DNA from: Achromobacter anxifer
GTDB lineage: Bacteria > Pseudomonadota > Gammaproteobacteria > Burkholderiales > Burkholderiaceae_B
Assembly (NCBI RefSeq): GCF_903652925.1
Contig: NZ_CAHLAR010000001.1
Span: 186,001-250,000 of the forward strand
Direction of reading: 5' to 3'
DNA: 64,000 nt
A program made the position numbers and the translations under genes. Of this stretch, positions 52,054 through 62,345 are shown piece after piece (positions within the stretch are counted from its first letter, which is position 1; every line of letters starts with the position of its first letter). The notes below the pieces were generated by a model. That model had not been told where the DNA came from, did no database searches, and worked only from the letters and a program-made list of their open reading frames with translations.

Positions 52054-52688
52054 CTGAAGAATCCCGCATCCGCGAAGAGATCTGCGCCGTCGGCGCCAGT
52101 CTCTACAACCGCGGCTATACCGTGGGCGCCGCCGGCAACATCAGCGCGCGCCTGGACGATGGCTGGCTGATCACGCCGACCGACGCCTGCCTGGGGCGGC
52201 TCGATCCCGCCGCGCTGTCCAAGGTCGATGCTTCCGGCAGGCACGTATCGGGCGACAGACCGTCCAAGACGCTGGAACTGCATCGCGGCATCTATCAGGC
52301 CAGCCCCGCCGCCCGCGGCATCGTGCACACGCATTCCACGCACCTGGTGGCGCTGACCCTGGCCGGCGTGTGGCGGCCGGACGAAGTGCTGCCACCCATC
52401 ACGCCCTATCAGATCATGAAGGTGGGCCGGATTCCGCTGATTCCGTACCGCCGTCCCGGCGACCCGCAAGCCGCGGCCGAGGTGGCCGCCGTGGCCGGCG
52501 AGGTGCGCGGGGCGTTGTTCGAGCGGCTGGGACCGGTGGTGTGGGAGCGCTCCGTGGCGCATGCGTCCCATGCCCTGGAAGAACTGGAAGAAACCGCCCG
52601 CCTGTGGCTGATGAGCGATCCCCGGCCCGAGCCATTGAGCGCCGCCGCCATCGATGAACTGCGGGCCGCGTTCGGCGCCCGCTACTGA
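52050..52688 (+). CDS. otnC: 3-oxo-tetronate 4-phosphate decarboxylase
   Basis: 212 residues of the class II aldolase/adducin fold. Metal ligands lie in [12 protein letters not shown] and a distal His ([13 protein letters not shown]); the [20 protein letters not shown] stretch is typical. In the four-carbon sugar-acid pathway it converts 3-oxo-tetronate 4-phosphate to dihydroxyacetone phosphate and CO2. The symbol rests on the complete set of otn partners downstream. ATG 52050 fits family N-termini ([11 protein letters not shown]); a TTG at 52029 is less likely. Confidence 0.85.
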   Translation: MTEESRIREEICAVGASLYNRGYTVGAAGNISARLDDGWLITPTDACLGRLDPAALSKVDASGRHVSGDRPSKTLELHRGIYQASPAARGIVHTHSTHLVALTLAGVWRPDEVLPPITPYQIMKVGRIPLIPYRRPGDPQAAAEVAAVAGEVRGALFERLGPVVWERSVAHASHALEELEETARLWLMSDPRPEPLSAAAIDELRAAFGARY

Positions 52689-52714
52689 AACGCTACTGCA
52701 ATCAAGGAATCGCG

Positions 52715-53515
52715 ATGCCGCGCCTGGCCGCCAACCTCAGCATGATGTACACCGAGCATCCCTTCCTGGACCGCTTTGCCGCGGCCGCGCGGGACGGATT
52801 CGCGGGGGTGGAATTCCTGTTTCCCTACGAGTTTTCAGCTGCCGATCTCAAGGCCAGGCTGCAGGCGCAAGGACTGACCCAGGCGCTGTTCAATGCGCCG
52901 CCGGGCGACTGGGCCGGCGGCGAGCGCGGCACGGCCTCGCTGCCCGGACGCGAAAGCGAATTCCGGCGCGGGGTCGACCTGGCGCTGGAGTACGCCGCCG
53001 CGCTGGGCAACCGCAAGCTGCACCTGATGGCCGGACTGATCCAGCCCGGGCAGGACCGTGCCGCGCACCGCGCGGTCTATCTTGAGAACCTGGCCTGGGC
53101 GGCGCGCGCCGCCGCCTCCGCGGGCGTGACGGTGGTCATAGAACCGATCAACACGCGCGACATCCCCGGCTTCTTCCTCAACCGCCAGGACGAGGCCCAG
53201 GCCATCTGCGCCGAGGTCGGCGCGGACAACCTGCAGGTGCAGTTCGACATCTACCACTGCCAGATCGTGGAAGGCGATATCGCGGTCAAGCTCAAGCGCG
53301 ACATGGCGGGCATCGGCCACATCCAGATCGCAGGCGTGCCGGACCGCCACGAGCCGGACCTGGGCGAACTGAACTATCCCTATCTGTTCGAGCAGATCGA
53401 CGCGCTGGGCTATGCGGGCTGGATCGGCTGTGAATACCGGCCCCGGGCCGGCACCTCCGCCGGGCTGGGCTGGGCCCGGCCCTACCTGAAACACACGGGG
53501 CATACCGCGACATGA
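52715..53515 (+). CDS. otnI: 2-oxo-tetronate isomerase (hydroxypyruvate isomerase-like)
   Basis: 266 residues, xylose-isomerase-like TIM barrel. Metal-site residues appear as [38 protein letters not shown] and IGCEYRP. It interconverts 2-oxo- and 3-oxo-tetronate in the pathway. It lies 26 bases after otnC and overlaps denD by 4 bases. Hydroxypyruvate isomerase (Hyi/GlxA) is the nearest alternative; gene context favours OtnI. Confidence 0.85.
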   Translation: MPRLAANLSMMYTEHPFLDRFAAAARDGFAGVEFLFPYEFSAADLKARLQAQGLTQALFNAPPGDWAGGERGTASLPGRESEFRRGVDLALEYAAALGNRKLHLMAGLIQPGQDRAAHRAVYLENLAWAARAAASAGVTVVIEPINTRDIPGFFLNRQDEAQAICAEVGADNLQVQFDIYHCQIVEGDIAVKLKRDMAGIGHIQIAGVPDRHEPDLGELNYPYLFEQIDALGYAGWIGCEYRPRAGTSAGLGWARPYLKHTGHTAT

Positions 53516-54486
53516 AGATACTCATCACCGGCGGCGCAGGATTCCTGGGGCAACGCCTGGCCCGCAAGCTGCTGGAGCAGGGCGCGCTGGCGCTGGACGG
53601 CGGCAGGCGCGAGGCCATCACGCAGATCGATCTGCTGGACGTGGTGCAGGCTCCGGGGCCGGACGATCCGCGCATACGGACGCGGGTGGGCGATATCGCC
53701 GATCCCGAGGTGCTGCGGCAGGCCATCGCCACGGATACCCGCGCCATCTTCCATCTGGCGGCCATCGTCAGCGGACAGGCGGAGGCTGACTTCGACCTGG
53801 GCATGCGCATCAACCTGGATGCGTCGCGCGCGCTGCTGGAAACCTGCCGCGCCCTGGGCCACCGGCCTCGGGTGATCTTCACCAGTTCGGTCGCGGTATA
53901 CGGCGGCGCGCTGCCCGACACCGTGCGCGACGATACCGCGCTCAATCCGCAATCGTCCTACGGCACGCAGAAGGCCATCGCCGAATTGCTGCTGGCCGAC
54001 TACACGCGGCGCGGCCATGTCGACGGGCGCGTGCTGCGCCTGCCCACCATCAGCGTGCGGCCGGGGCGGCCCAATGCGGCGGCCTCCTCGTTCGCCAGCG
54101 GCATCATCCGCGAACCCTTGAACGGCCAGGCGGCCGTCTGCCCGGTGCGCGCCGACACGCGCCTGTGGCTGCTGTCGCCGCGCGGCGCGATCCAGGCGCT
54201 GATCGCCGGCTGCGAGCTGGACGCCGCCGCGGTCGCGGACCGCGCGCCCATCAATCTGCCGGGGGTGTCGGTCACGGCGGCGGAGATGGTGCAGGCGCTG
54301 CGCGAGGTGGCCGGCGACGAAGTCGCGGCGCGGGTCAGCTGGCAGCCGGACGAGCGGGTCGAGCGCATCGTGGGCAGCTGGCCGGGCCGCTGGGACACGT
54401 CCCGCGCGCAGGCGCTGGGCCTGCGCGGCGACGCCGATTTTGCGGACATCATCCGCGCCTACATGGCCGATGACCTGGCGCGCTGA
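53512..54486 (+). CDS. denD: D-erythronate dehydrogenase (NAD-dependent epimerase family)
   Basis: 324 residues of the extended SDR family: [49 protein letters not shown] and catalytic YGTQK. The [14 protein letters not shown] segment is typical of the DenD branch rather than sugar-nucleotide epimerases. It oxidises D-erythronate to 2-oxo-tetronate, feeding OtnI. It overlaps otnI by 4 bases. Confidence 0.83.
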   Translation: MKILITGGAGFLGQRLARKLLEQGALALDGGRREAITQIDLLDVVQAPGPDDPRIRTRVGDIADPEVLRQAIATDTRAIFHLAAIVSGQAEADFDLGMRINLDASRALLETCRALGHRPRVIFTSSVAVYGGALPDTVRDDTALNPQSSYGTQKAIAELLLADYTRRGHVDGRVLRLPTISVRPGRPNAAASSFASGIIREPLNGQAAVCPVRADTRLWLLSPRGAIQALIAGCELDAAAVADRAPINLPGVSVTAAEMVQALREVAGDEVAARVSWQPDERVERIVGSWPGRWDTSRAQALGLRGDADFADIIRAYMADDLAR

Positions 54487-54531
54487 GCGCGGGCCGCGTT
54501 CCCTTTCTCTCGCCGCTGGATTCCTGACGAC

Positions 54532-55440
54532 ATGAGCAAACTCCAAACACCTTCCCGGCGCGTCGGCGTCATCGGCCTGGGCGCCATGGGCGCGGGCATC
54601 GCGCAAAGCCTGCGCCGGGCCGGCCACGACGTGCACGTGTACGACATCCGGCAGGAAGCCTGCGCCGCCTTCGCGGCGCAGGGCGGCGTGGCCTGCGCCA
54701 CGCTGGCGGACATGGGCGCGGCCTGCGACATCGTCGTCAGCGTGGTCGTCAACGCCGCGCAGACCGAAGAGGTGCTGTATGGCGCAGGCGGCCTGGCCGC
54801 CGCGCTGCGTCCGGGCGCGGTATTCGTGATGTGCTCCACCGTGGACCCCAACTGGTCCATCGCGCTGGAGGCGCGGCTCGAAGCGCAGGGCATCCTGTAC
54901 CTGGACGCGCCCATCTCCGGCGGCGCCGCGCGCGCGGCCGCGGGCGAGATGACCATGATGACCGCCGGCCGCGCGGCCGCCTACGAGGCCTGTGGCGCGG
55001 TGCTGGAATCCATGGCGGGCAAGGTCTACCGCCTGGGCGACCGCGCCGGCGCGGGCAGCAAGGTCAAGATCATCAACCAGCTGCTGGCCGGCGTGCACAT
55101 CGCGGCGGCGGCGGAAGCCATGGCGCTGGGCCTGCGCGAGGGCGTGGACGCGGATGCCCTGTATGACGTGATCACGCACAGCGCCGGCAACAGCTGGATG
55201 TTCGAGAATCGCATGGCCCACGTGTTGGCCGGCGACTACACGCCGCTGTCCGCCGTCGATATCTTCGTCAAGGACCTGGGCCTGGTGCTGGACACGGCCA
55301 GGAGCACGCGCTTCCCCTTGCCGCTGGCGTCCACCGCGCACCAGATGTTCATGCAGGCATCCAGCGCCGGCCACGGCCGCGAGGACGACAGCGCGGTGAT
55401 CAAGATATTCCCGGGAATTTCCCTGCCGGAGGCCAAATGA
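54532..55440 (+). CDS. ltnD: L-threonate dehydrogenase (3-hydroxyisobutyrate dehydrogenase family)
   Basis: 302 residues. GVIGLGAMGAGIAQSLRRAG (NAD site), DAPISGGAARAAAGEMTMMT, catalytic Lys in GSKVKIINQLLAGVH and C-terminal FVKDLGLVLDTARS. It oxidises L-threonate at C2 to 2-oxo-tetronate, the same intermediate as DenD. Overlap of 4 bases with otnK. D-glycerate-type dehydrogenases of this family are the alternative if context is ignored. Confidence 0.85.
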   Translation: MSKLQTPSRRVGVIGLGAMGAGIAQSLRRAGHDVHVYDIRQEACAAFAAQGGVACATLADMGAACDIVVSVVVNAAQTEEVLYGAGGLAAALRPGAVFVMCSTVDPNWSIALEARLEAQGILYLDAPISGGAARAAAGEMTMMTAGRAAAYEACGAVLESMAGKVYRLGDRAGAGSKVKIINQLLAGVHIAAAAEAMALGLREGVDADALYDVITHSAGNSWMFENRMAHVLAGDYTPLSAVDIFVKDLGLVLDTARSTRFPLPLASTAHQMFMQASSAGHGREDDSAVIKIFPGISLPEAK

Positions 55441-56693
55441 GCATCAAACTGGGCTGCATCGCCGATGACTTCACCGGCGCCACCGACCTGGCCAACAACC
55501 TGGTGCGGGCCGGCATGCGCACGGTGCAGACCATAGGCATACCCGGCGCGCCCCTGCGCGGCGGCGCCGACGCCGCCGTGGTCGCGCTCAAGACCCGCAC
55601 GCTGCCCGCCGCCGAGGCCGTGGCGCAGTCGCTGGCGGCGCTGGACTGGTTGCGGGCGCAAGGCGCTGAACAGATCTACTTCAAGTATTGCTCCACTTTC
55701 GACAGCACGCCCGCGGGCAATATCGGGCCTGTCGCCGATGCGTTGATGACGCGGCTGGGCACGGATTTCACCATCGCCACGCCAGCTTTCCCGGACAACA
55801 AGCGCACGGTGTTCAAGGGCCATCTGTTCGTGGGCGACGTGCTGCTGAACGAATCGGGCATGCAGCACCATCCGCTGACGCCTATGACCGACCCCAACCT
55901 GCTGCGGGTGCTGGCCGCGCAGACCACGCGGCGGGTCGGGCTGATCGACTACAGCGTGATGGCGCGCGGCAGCGCAAGCATCCGCGCCCGCATACGCGAA
56001 TTGAAGGCGGAAGGCGTGGAGATCGCCATCGTCGATGCCATTTCCAACGACGACCTGCTGGCCCTGGGGCCAGCCCTGGCCGGCATGCCGCTGGTGACGG
56101 CGGGCTCGGGCGTGGCCATCGGGCTGCCGGGCAACTGGGGGCTGACGCCTGCCTCCGCGCAGGCCGTGCAGGCGCGCGCGCCGGGCTTGCAGGCCGTTGT
56201 CGCAGGCAGTTGTTCGGCGGCCACCAACGCCCAGGTGGCGACGTTCATCGAGAGCGGCCGGCCGGCGCTGGCGCTGGATCCGCTGCGGCTGGCGGCAGGC
56301 GACGACGTGGTCGAAGAAGCGCTGACCTGGGCCGATGCGCGCTTGCGGGACGGCCCCGTGCTGGTCTATTCCACCGCCCAACCTGAGCAAGTGCGGCAAG
56401 CACAGGGCGCGCTGGGCGCGGCGCGCGCGGGCGCTATGATCGAGGACGCCATCGCGCGTATCGCGGTCGGATTGGTCGAACGCGGCGTGCGCCAGCTGAT
56501 CGTGGCGGGGGGCGAGACCTCGGGCGCGGTGGTGCAGGCGCTGGGCCTGGAGCAGATCGCCATCGGCGAGCAGATCGATCCCGGCGTGCCCTGGTGTTCC
56601 GGCCACGCGCCGGCGGCGCAGGGCGACATCAGCATCGCGCTGAAGTCGGGCAACTTCGGCACGCGGGATTTCTTCATCAAGGCATTCGGCTAG
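55437..56693 (+). CDS. otnK: 3-oxo-tetronate kinase (four-carbon acid sugar kinase)
   Basis: 418 residues with both halves of the DUF1537 family. The N-terminal substrate domain starts GCIADDFTGATDLANNLVRA, followed by KYCSTFDSTPAGNIGP; the C-terminal nucleotide-binding domain has VAGGETSGAVVQAL. It phosphorylates 3-oxo-tetronate at O4 with ATP, just before the OtnC step. Last gene of the cluster; full length. Confidence 0.9.
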   Translation: MSIKLGCIADDFTGATDLANNLVRAGMRTVQTIGIPGAPLRGGADAAVVALKTRTLPAAEAVAQSLAALDWLRAQGAEQIYFKYCSTFDSTPAGNIGPVADALMTRLGTDFTIATPAFPDNKRTVFKGHLFVGDVLLNESGMQHHPLTPMTDPNLLRVLAAQTTRRVGLIDYSVMARGSASIRARIRELKAEGVEIAIVDAISNDDLLALGPALAGMPLVTAGSGVAIGLPGNWGLTPASAQAVQARAPGLQAVVAGSCSAATNAQVATFIESGRPALALDPLRLAAGDDVVEEALTWADARLRDGPVLVYSTAQPEQVRQAQGALGAARAGAMIEDAIARIAVGLVERGVRQLIVAGGETSGAVVQALGLEQIAIGEQIDPGVPWCSGHAPAAQGDISIALKSGNFGTRDFFIKAFG

Positions 56694-56762
56694 GCGCCGC
56701 CGTAACGGCCGTTCGCGTTGATGCGTCCCAGGCGCGAATCGCGGCGCACCGGCCGCGTTGCA

Positions 56763-57470
56763 TCAGCGGTGCGCCTGGCTCAGCCGCTTGGCGGCATTCA
56801 CCATGTGGATGCGGGCAGCCTCGCGGGCGCCGTCCACGTCCTTCCTGCGTATGGCTTCGACGATGGCGATGTGTTCCTGCAGCACGGCGCGCATCAGGCT
56901 GGCGTGGCGGGCTTCGTTGCCGCGCGTGACGCGGGTGGCGGCTTCCAGGAACTGGCTGACGAAGGCCAAGGTGGTCAGGAAATAGGGGTTGCCGGTGGCG
57001 CGGGCGATGCTGCGATGGAAGGCGACGTCTTCCTGCACGCCGTCGCCGCCGTTCTCGACCGCCTGCGAAATCGCGGCGAGCGCGGCGTCGATGTCGGCCA
57101 TGTCGTGCTTCTTGCGCACCGCCGCGGCCTGCGCGGCGATCTCGGTTTCCAGCGCGCGGCGCAGGTCCACGATGTGCAGCACCGCGTCCAGCGAGGACAG
57201 CTCGGCGGCGTCGATGCGCAGCGCGCGGTTGCCGGCGTGGCCGGTGACGTACACGCCGCTGCCTTGCCGGGCTTCGACGATGCCGTCCTGCCGCAAGCGC
57301 GAAACCGCCTCGCGGATGACCGTGCGGCTGACGCCGAACTGCTCGGCCAGCGCGCTTTCGGTGGGCAGCTTTTCGCCCGGCGGCACGCGGCCCTCGTCGA
57401 TCTCGGCGAGCAGGCGCTTGGCGACCGTGTCGGTCAGCGTGGGAGGGGTCGGAAGCCGGGGAAATGCCAT
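56763..57470 (-). CDS. GntR-family regulator, FadR/FCD subclass (probable otn regulator)
   Basis: 235 residues. HTH: LPTESALAEQFGVSRTVIRE then EAVSRLRQDGIVEARQGSGVYV; FCD domain with VAFHRSIARATGN and metal-site His residues in LQEHIAIVEAIRRKD. It is convergent with otnK, 69 bases away, and is the nearest candidate to control the otn operon through the GntR-like site at 51949. Confidence 0.88.
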   Translation of the reverse strand: MAFPRLPTPPTLTDTVAKRLLAEIDEGRVPPGEKLPTESALAEQFGVSRTVIREAVSRLRQDGIVEARQGSGVYVTGHAGNRALRIDAAELSSLDAVLHIVDLRRALETEIAAQAAAVRKKHDMADIDAALAAISQAVENGGDGVQEDVAFHRSIARATGNPYFLTTLAFVSQFLEAATRVTRGNEARHASLMRAVLQEHIAIVEAIRRKDVDGAREAARIHMVNAAKRLSQAHR

Positions 57471-57507
57471 CGCCGTATGATACTGCGCGGCCCCTTCGGC
57501 GCGGGCG

Positions 57508-58389
57508 CTAATGCGCTTCCAGGTACTGCAGGAAACTCTGGTCGGCGGGGCTCAGGCCGCCTTGTTCATGGCGCACCAGATAGACCGGCAGGACCAGCGG
57601 GGCGAGCGGCAGTTCGGCCAGGCTGGCGTCCGCGGCCGCCAGGCGGCGCGGCAGCGCGCCGATGCCGGCGCCGGCGCGCACCAGGGCGGCCAGCGCCATG
57701 CAGTCGGGCGCGTCCGCCACGGTGGGGCCTTCCAGGCCCGCGCGGATGCGGTGCATGGACAGCGCGGCCAGGGGCGAGCCCGCCTGTTCGCCCTCGTAGC
57801 CCAGCACCGGCGCGGCGCGCGGGTCTTCGGCGGGAGCGGGCGCGCGGACGTAGTGGCTCATTTCCTGGTCGAACAGCTTGCGCTGCACCAGCACCGGGCG
57901 GGCGTCGTGCGCCGACACCACGCCCAGGACGGCGTTCTTCTGGGCCAGTTGGCCGAGGATCTCGTCGCAGGTGCCGCGCCGGAAGCGGAACCGCACCAGG
58001 GGGTAGTCCTGGCGGTAGGCGGCGATCAGGCCGGGCAGTTCGGGCCAGTGGATGTGGCCGCTGAGATGCAGGGTGACGATGCCCTGGACCTCGGCGTGGG
58101 CGGCGTCCAGCGCGCTGGGCAGGGCGGTGACCACGCCGTAGATGTCGGCGCAATGGCGGTACAGCACTTCGCCGGCGGGGGTGGGCTGGAAAGCGGCGGC
58201 GCCGCCGCGTTCGATCAGGCGCCGCTCCAGCCGTTCTTCCAGGCGCCGCAGCGCGGCGCTGACCGAGGGCTGCGTCACCGACAGGCGGTGGGCGGCCAGG
58301 GTGATGCTGCGCTCCTGCACGATCACCATGAAGGTGCGCAGCAGGTTCCAGTCGAGCTGGTTGGCGAATTTGTCCAGGGGGGCGGTCAT
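57508..58389 (-). CDS. LysR-type transcriptional regulator
   Basis: 293 residues. HTH: LRTFMVIVQERSITLAAHRL then SVTQPSVSAALRRLEERL; effector domain from about residue 95 with VTLHLSGHIHWPELPGLIAA. It follows the dpp-type operon by 60 bases in the same direction and may regulate it or respond to an amino-acid-derived signal. Confidence 0.88.
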   Translation of the reverse strand: MTAPLDKFANQLDWNLLRTFMVIVQERSITLAAHRLSVTQPSVSAALRRLEERLERRLIERGGAAAFQPTPAGEVLYRHCADIYGVVTALPSALDAAHAEVQGIVTLHLSGHIHWPELPGLIAAYRQDYPLVRFRFRRGTCDEILGQLAQKNAVLGVVSAHDARPVLVQRKLFDQEMSHYVRAPAPAEDPRAAPVLGYEGEQAGSPLAALSMHRIRAGLEGPTVADAPDCMALAALVRAGAGIGALPRRLAAADASLAELPLAPLVLPVYLVRHEQGGLSPADQSFLQYLEAH

Positions 58390-58449
58390 GCGGGGCGACT
58401 CATATCAGCTGCGTTTTTACCATCTTGCACCGTGCCTCGCCGCCCGCCC

Positions 58450-59400
58450 TCAGGCCGGCGCGTAGAGGTGGCAGCGCACCTCGTGGGCCGGGCCGGTCGC
58501 GTGCAGGCCCGGTTGCGTTACTTCGCACAGGCCGGCGATGGCCTTGCCGCAACGCGAGGCGAAGGCGCAGCCGCGCGGCAGGTCTATGGGCGAGGGGATG
58601 TCGCCCTGCAGCGTGATGCGGCGCGCGGGCTGACGGCCTTCGGGCACCGGGATCGCGTCGATCAACGCCTCGGCGTAGGGATGGCGCGGCTGCACGAAGA
58701 CGTCTTCGGTCGGACCCTGTTCAACAATGCGGCCCAGGTACATGACCGCCACCCGCGGGCACAGCGCGCGGATCACGGCCAGGTTGTGCGAGATGAACAG
58801 ATAGGACAGGTTGAAGCGCGACTGCAATTCCTTCAGGAACGTCAGGATCTGCGCCTGCACCGACACGTCCAGCGCCGAGGTCGGCTCGTCCAGCACCAGC
58901 AGCTTGGGCTTGAGCGCGATGGCGCGGGCGATGCAGACGCGCTGCTTCTGGCCGCCGGACAGCTCGTGCGGATAGCGGCTGAGGAACTGGGCGGGCAGGC
59001 CCACCATCTCCATCAGCTCGGCGGCCTGCGCCCGCAGTCGGGCGCCGCGCAGGTCGGTGTGCAGGATCAGCGGCTCGGACACGCTGCGCAGGATGGTCAT
59101 GCGCGGGTTGAGCGCGGAATGCGGATCCTGGAAGATGAACTGCACCGAGCGCCGCAGCTCGCGCAGGTCGCGCGGGCTGAGCCGGGTGATGTCGCGGCCG
59201 TCGAAGTGCACGCTGCCGCGCGACGGGTCCAGGGCGCGCGCGCACAGGCGGCCCAGGGTGGACTTGCCGCAGCCGGATTCGCCCACCAGCCCAAGCGCCT
59301 GGCCGGGCTCGATCGCCAGGTTCACGTCGCTGACCGCATGCAGGATGCGGCCGTCGTTCAGGCGGAAGTCACGGGAAACGGAGCGCAGTTCAAGCAGCAT
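58450..59400 (-). CDS. dppF: Dipeptide/oligopeptide ABC transporter ATPase (DppF/OppF)
   Basis: 316 residues. Walker A GESGCGKSTLGR, signature LSGGQKQRVCIA, Walker B LLVLDEPTSALD, and the C-terminal oligopeptide-specific cysteine cluster CAFASRCGKAIAGLC that in this family holds a [4Fe-4S] cluster. Overlaps the DppD gene by 11 bases. Confidence 0.92.
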   Translation of the reverse strand: MLLELRSVSRDFRLNDGRILHAVSDVNLAIEPGQALGLVGESGCGKSTLGRLCARALDPSRGSVHFDGRDITRLSPRDLRELRRSVQFIFQDPHSALNPRMTILRSVSEPLILHTDLRGARLRAQAAELMEMVGLPAQFLSRYPHELSGGQKQRVCIARAIALKPKLLVLDEPTSALDVSVQAQILTFLKELQSRFNLSYLFISHNLAVIRALCPRVAVMYLGRIVEQGPTEDVFVQPRHPYAEALIDAIPVPEGRQPARRITLQGDIPSPIDLPRGCAFASRCGKAIAGLCEVTQPGLHATGPAHEVRCHLYAPA

Positions 59401-60415
59401 GGGTGGCAGTGCCGTAGGCGTGGTCTTGCGCCAGCCGGATACAGGCGGCGGTGTGGCGGGGGGCGAGCGTCAGGGTCGGCGGCCGTTGCTGCGCGCAAGC
59501 GGGCTCCGCCTGCGGGCAACGCGCCTGAAAGCGGCAGCCCGTGGGCGGATGGAGCAGGTTGGGCACGGTGCCGGGGATGCCGGCCAGCATCTCGGCCGGC
59601 TTGCGCGGATGCGGCACCGAGGCCAGCAGGCCGCGGGTGTAGGGATGCCGCGGATTGTCGAACAGGTCTTCCACCGGCGCCGTCTCGACCACCGTGCCCG
59701 CGTACATGACGGCCACGCGGTCGCAGACCCGCGAGATCACGCCCAGGTCGTGCGAGATCAGCAGGATGGCCAGGCCGAGGTCGCGCCGCAGCTCGTCCAG
59801 CAGGTCCAGGATCTGCGCCTGGATGGTGACGTCCAGCGCCGTGGTGGGTTCGTCGGCGATCAGCAGCGAGGGCGAGCCGGACAGGGCCATGGCGATCAGC
59901 ACGCGCTGGCGCTGCCCGCCGGACAGCTGGTGCGGATAGCGGTCCAGCTGCGTGTCCGGGTTGGGCAGGTGCACCCGCGCCAGCATCTCGGCGGCCAGGC
60001 GCCGCCGCTGGTTGCTGGAGCGGCGCTGGCCGCGCGGCTTGCCCGCGTCATGCGCCGCGATCACCGAGGACATCTGGTCGCCGATGGTGAACAGCGGATT
60101 CAGGTAGGTCATCGGATCCTGGAAGATCATGGCGATCTCCACGCCGCGGATCCGGCGCATGGCGGCCTCGCCGATGCCCAGCAGGCTCTGGCCGCGGTAG
60201 CGCAGGTCGCCGCTGACGACGCGGGCGGGCGGACTGGGCACCAGGCCCAGCACGCTCTTGGCGGTCACGGATTTGCCGCAGCCGGTCTCGCCCACGATGC
60301 CCAGGCTTTCGCCGGGCGCGAGGCTGAGCGTGACGCCGTCCAGCGCCTGGTAGCTGCCGTCGAAGGTATCGAAGTGCAGGCGGAAATCGTCGAATTCCAA
60401 CAAGGGAGCGGTCAT
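59390..60415 (-). CDS. dppD: Dipeptide/oligopeptide ABC transporter ATPase (DppD/OppD)
   Basis: 341 residues from ATG 60415, 4 bases after the DppC stop. Walker [14 protein letters not shown], signature [12 protein letters not shown], Walker [13 protein letters not shown], and the C-terminal cysteine cluster [14 protein letters not shown]. An upstream in-frame ATG (60448) overlaps dppC and is less likely. Confidence 0.92.
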   Translation of the reverse strand: MTAPLLEFDDFRLHFDTFDGSYQALDGVTLSLAPGESLGIVGETGCGKSVTAKSVLGLVPSPPARVVSGDLRYRGQSLLGIGEAAMRRIRGVEIAMIFQDPMTYLNPLFTIGDQMSSVIAAHDAGKPRGQRRSSNQRRRLAAEMLARVHLPNPDTQLDRYPHQLSGGQRQRVLIAMALSGSPSLLIADEPTTALDVTIQAQILDLLDELRRDLGLAILLISHDLGVISRVCDRVAVMYAGTVVETAPVEDLFDNPRHPYTRGLLASVPHPRKPAEMLAGIPGTVPNLLHPPTGCRFQARCPQAEPACAQQRPPTLTLAPRHTAACIRLAQDHAYGTATHAA

Positions 60416-60419
60416 GCCC

Positions 60420-61316
60420 TCAGCTCCTTTGCTTGGGATCGAGCACATCGCGCAGCCCGTCGCCGATCAGGTTGAAGCCCAGCACCGTGAGGTAGATGGC
60501 CAGTCCCGGAAAGGCCGAGTACCACCACCATTGCGGCAGATAGTTGCGGCCCACCGAGATCATCGCGCCCCATTCGGGCGAAGGGGGCTGCGCGCCCAGG
60601 CCCAGGAAGCCGAGGCTGGCCGCGCTGAGGATGGCCATGCCCATGTCCATGGAGGCCTTGATGACGATGGGCGACACGCAATTGGGCAGGATGTGGATGA
60701 ACACGATGCGCAGCGGGCCGGCGCCCATCATGCGCGCCGCGTCGATGTAGACCTCGCCCTTGAGCGAGAGGGTCTTGGCCTGCACCAGCCGCACGTAGCC
60801 CGGCCACCACACCAGCGACAGCGCGATCATGGCGTTCAGGATGCCGGGGCCCAGCGCGCCCACGATGGCGATGGCCAGCACCAGACCCGGAACCGACAGG
60901 AAGATGTCGGTCACGCGCATGATGAACTCCTGCACGCGGCCGCCGAAGTAGCCGGCGATGACGCCCAGCGGCACGCCGATCAGCGCGGCGATGCAGGTGA
61001 TGGTGAGCCCGATCTGCAGCGAGGTGCGGGCGCCCAGGATGACGCGCGACAGCACGTCGTTGCCCATTTCGTCCGTGCCGAACCAATGGGCCGGGCTCGG
61101 CGGCAGCAGCTTCTGCGCCAGCTTGACGGTGCCGGTCGCGTCTTCGGGATAGGGCGCGAGCCAGGGCGCGAACAGCGCCACCAGCAGGAACGCAATCACG
61201 ATGACCAGACCAAGCATGGCGGACTTGTTGCGCGCGAAGGTCGCGGCATACAGCCGCAATTGCCGCGACAGGCCGTGCTGCGCGCGCGGCGGCGTGGAGA
61301 TGGCGGTGGTGGACAT
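60420..61316 (-). CDS. dppC: Dipeptide/oligopeptide ABC transporter permease (DppC)
   Basis: 298 residues with an N-terminal membrane helix, LAPYPEDATG, HWFGTDEMGNDVLSRVILGA and the EAA-like coupling loop (IDAARMMGAGPLRIVFIHIL), all typical of DppC/OppC. About six membrane segments. 4 bases separate it from dppB. Confidence 0.93.
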   Translation of the reverse strand: MSTTAISTPPRAQHGLSRQLRLYAATFARNKSAMLGLVIVIAFLLVALFAPWLAPYPEDATGTVKLAQKLLPPSPAHWFGTDEMGNDVLSRVILGARTSLQIGLTITCIAALIGVPLGVIAGYFGGRVQEFIMRVTDIFLSVPGLVLAIAIVGALGPGILNAMIALSLVWWPGYVRLVQAKTLSLKGEVYIDAARMMGAGPLRIVFIHILPNCVSPIVIKASMDMGMAILSAASLGFLGLGAQPPSPEWGAMISVGRNYLPQWWWYSAFPGLAIYLTVLGFNLIGDGLRDVLDPKQRS

Positions 61317-61320
61317 GGCG

Positions 61321-62331
61321 CTAGCCTTGATGCCGGACGCGCGGGTCCAGCATGCCGTAGATGATGTCGATGACGAAGTTGATCAGCATGAAGCTTGCGC
61401 CCAGCACCAGGGTGACGCCCATGATGGGCTGGAAGTCGGAGTTCATGGTGGCTTGCACCGCGTACAGGCCGATGCCGGGCCAGTCGAACACCGACTCGAT
61501 CAGCACGGTTCCGCCCAGCATCCAGCCGAAGCGCAGGCCTATCATGGCCAGCGTCGGCAGCATGGCGTTGCGCAGCGCGTACTTGGCGATCACGCGCCAC
61601 GGCGCCACGCCGTGCGCTCGCGCCGCCACGATGTAATCCTGGCGCAGCACTTCCAGCATCTCGGCGCGGTTCACGCGGATGATGGACGCCAGCGCCGGGA
61701 ATGCCAGCGCCAGCGCCGGCAGGATCATGTAGCTGAGCGCGGACGCGAAGGTCTCGAAGTCGCCGTGCAGCAGGCTGTCTATGGTGTAGAAGCCGGTGAT
61801 GGTATCGGGCGGAATGGCCAGCATGTCCAGCCGGCCGCCCAGCGGCAGCCATTCCATGTGCTGGGCGAACAGGTACTTCAGCAGCAGGCCCAGCGAGAAC
61901 ATCGGAAACGCCACGCCCGAGGTAGACAGCAGGCGGATCAGGTGGTCGGGCCAGCGGTTCTGCGTCGCCGCCGCGATGGTGCCCAGCGTCACGCCGCCGA
62001 CGATGGACAGCAGGATGGCGAAGCTCACCAGCTCCAGCGTCGCCGGGAAGTAGCGCAGCAGGTCCTGGAACACGGGCCGCGTGGTGGTGATGGAGCGTCC
62101 CAGGTCGCCATGCAGGACGCCGCCCAGGTAGCGGCCGAACTGCGTCAGCACCGGCTCGTCCATGCCGTACTCGGCGCGGATGGTCTGCACCATCGCCTCG
62201 GTGGCGTTGGGGCCCGCTGCCAGGCGCGCGGGATCGCCCGGCGCCACGTGCGAGATCGTGAAGGTGATGGCCAGCAGCCCGGCCAGCATCAACAGCATGA
62301 AGGCCGAGCGTTTGAGTATGAAGCGCAGCAT
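61321..62331 (-). CDS. dppB: Dipeptide/oligopeptide ABC transporter permease (DppB)
   Basis: 336 residues. An N-terminal helix leads into FTISHVAPGDPARLAAGPNA and LGRSITTTRPVFQDL; the coupling loop is YIVAARAHGVAPWRVIAKYA. About six membrane helices, typical of DppB/OppB. It starts 14 bases after the binding-protein stop. Confidence 0.93.
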   Translation of the reverse strand: MLRFILKRSAFMLLMLAGLLAITFTISHVAPGDPARLAAGPNATEAMVQTIRAEYGMDEPVLTQFGRYLGGVLHGDLGRSITTTRPVFQDLLRYFPATLELVSFAILLSIVGGVTLGTIAAATQNRWPDHLIRLLSTSGVAFPMFSLGLLLKYLFAQHMEWLPLGGRLDMLAIPPDTITGFYTIDSLLHGDFETFASALSYMILPALALAFPALASIIRVNRAEMLEVLRQDYIVAARAHGVAPWRVIAKYALRNAMLPTLAMIGLRFGWMLGGTVLIESVFDWPGIGLYAVQATMNSDFQPIMGVTLVLGASFMLINFVIDIIYGMLDPRVRHQG

Positions 62332-62345
62332 GACGCCTGTGGTTC

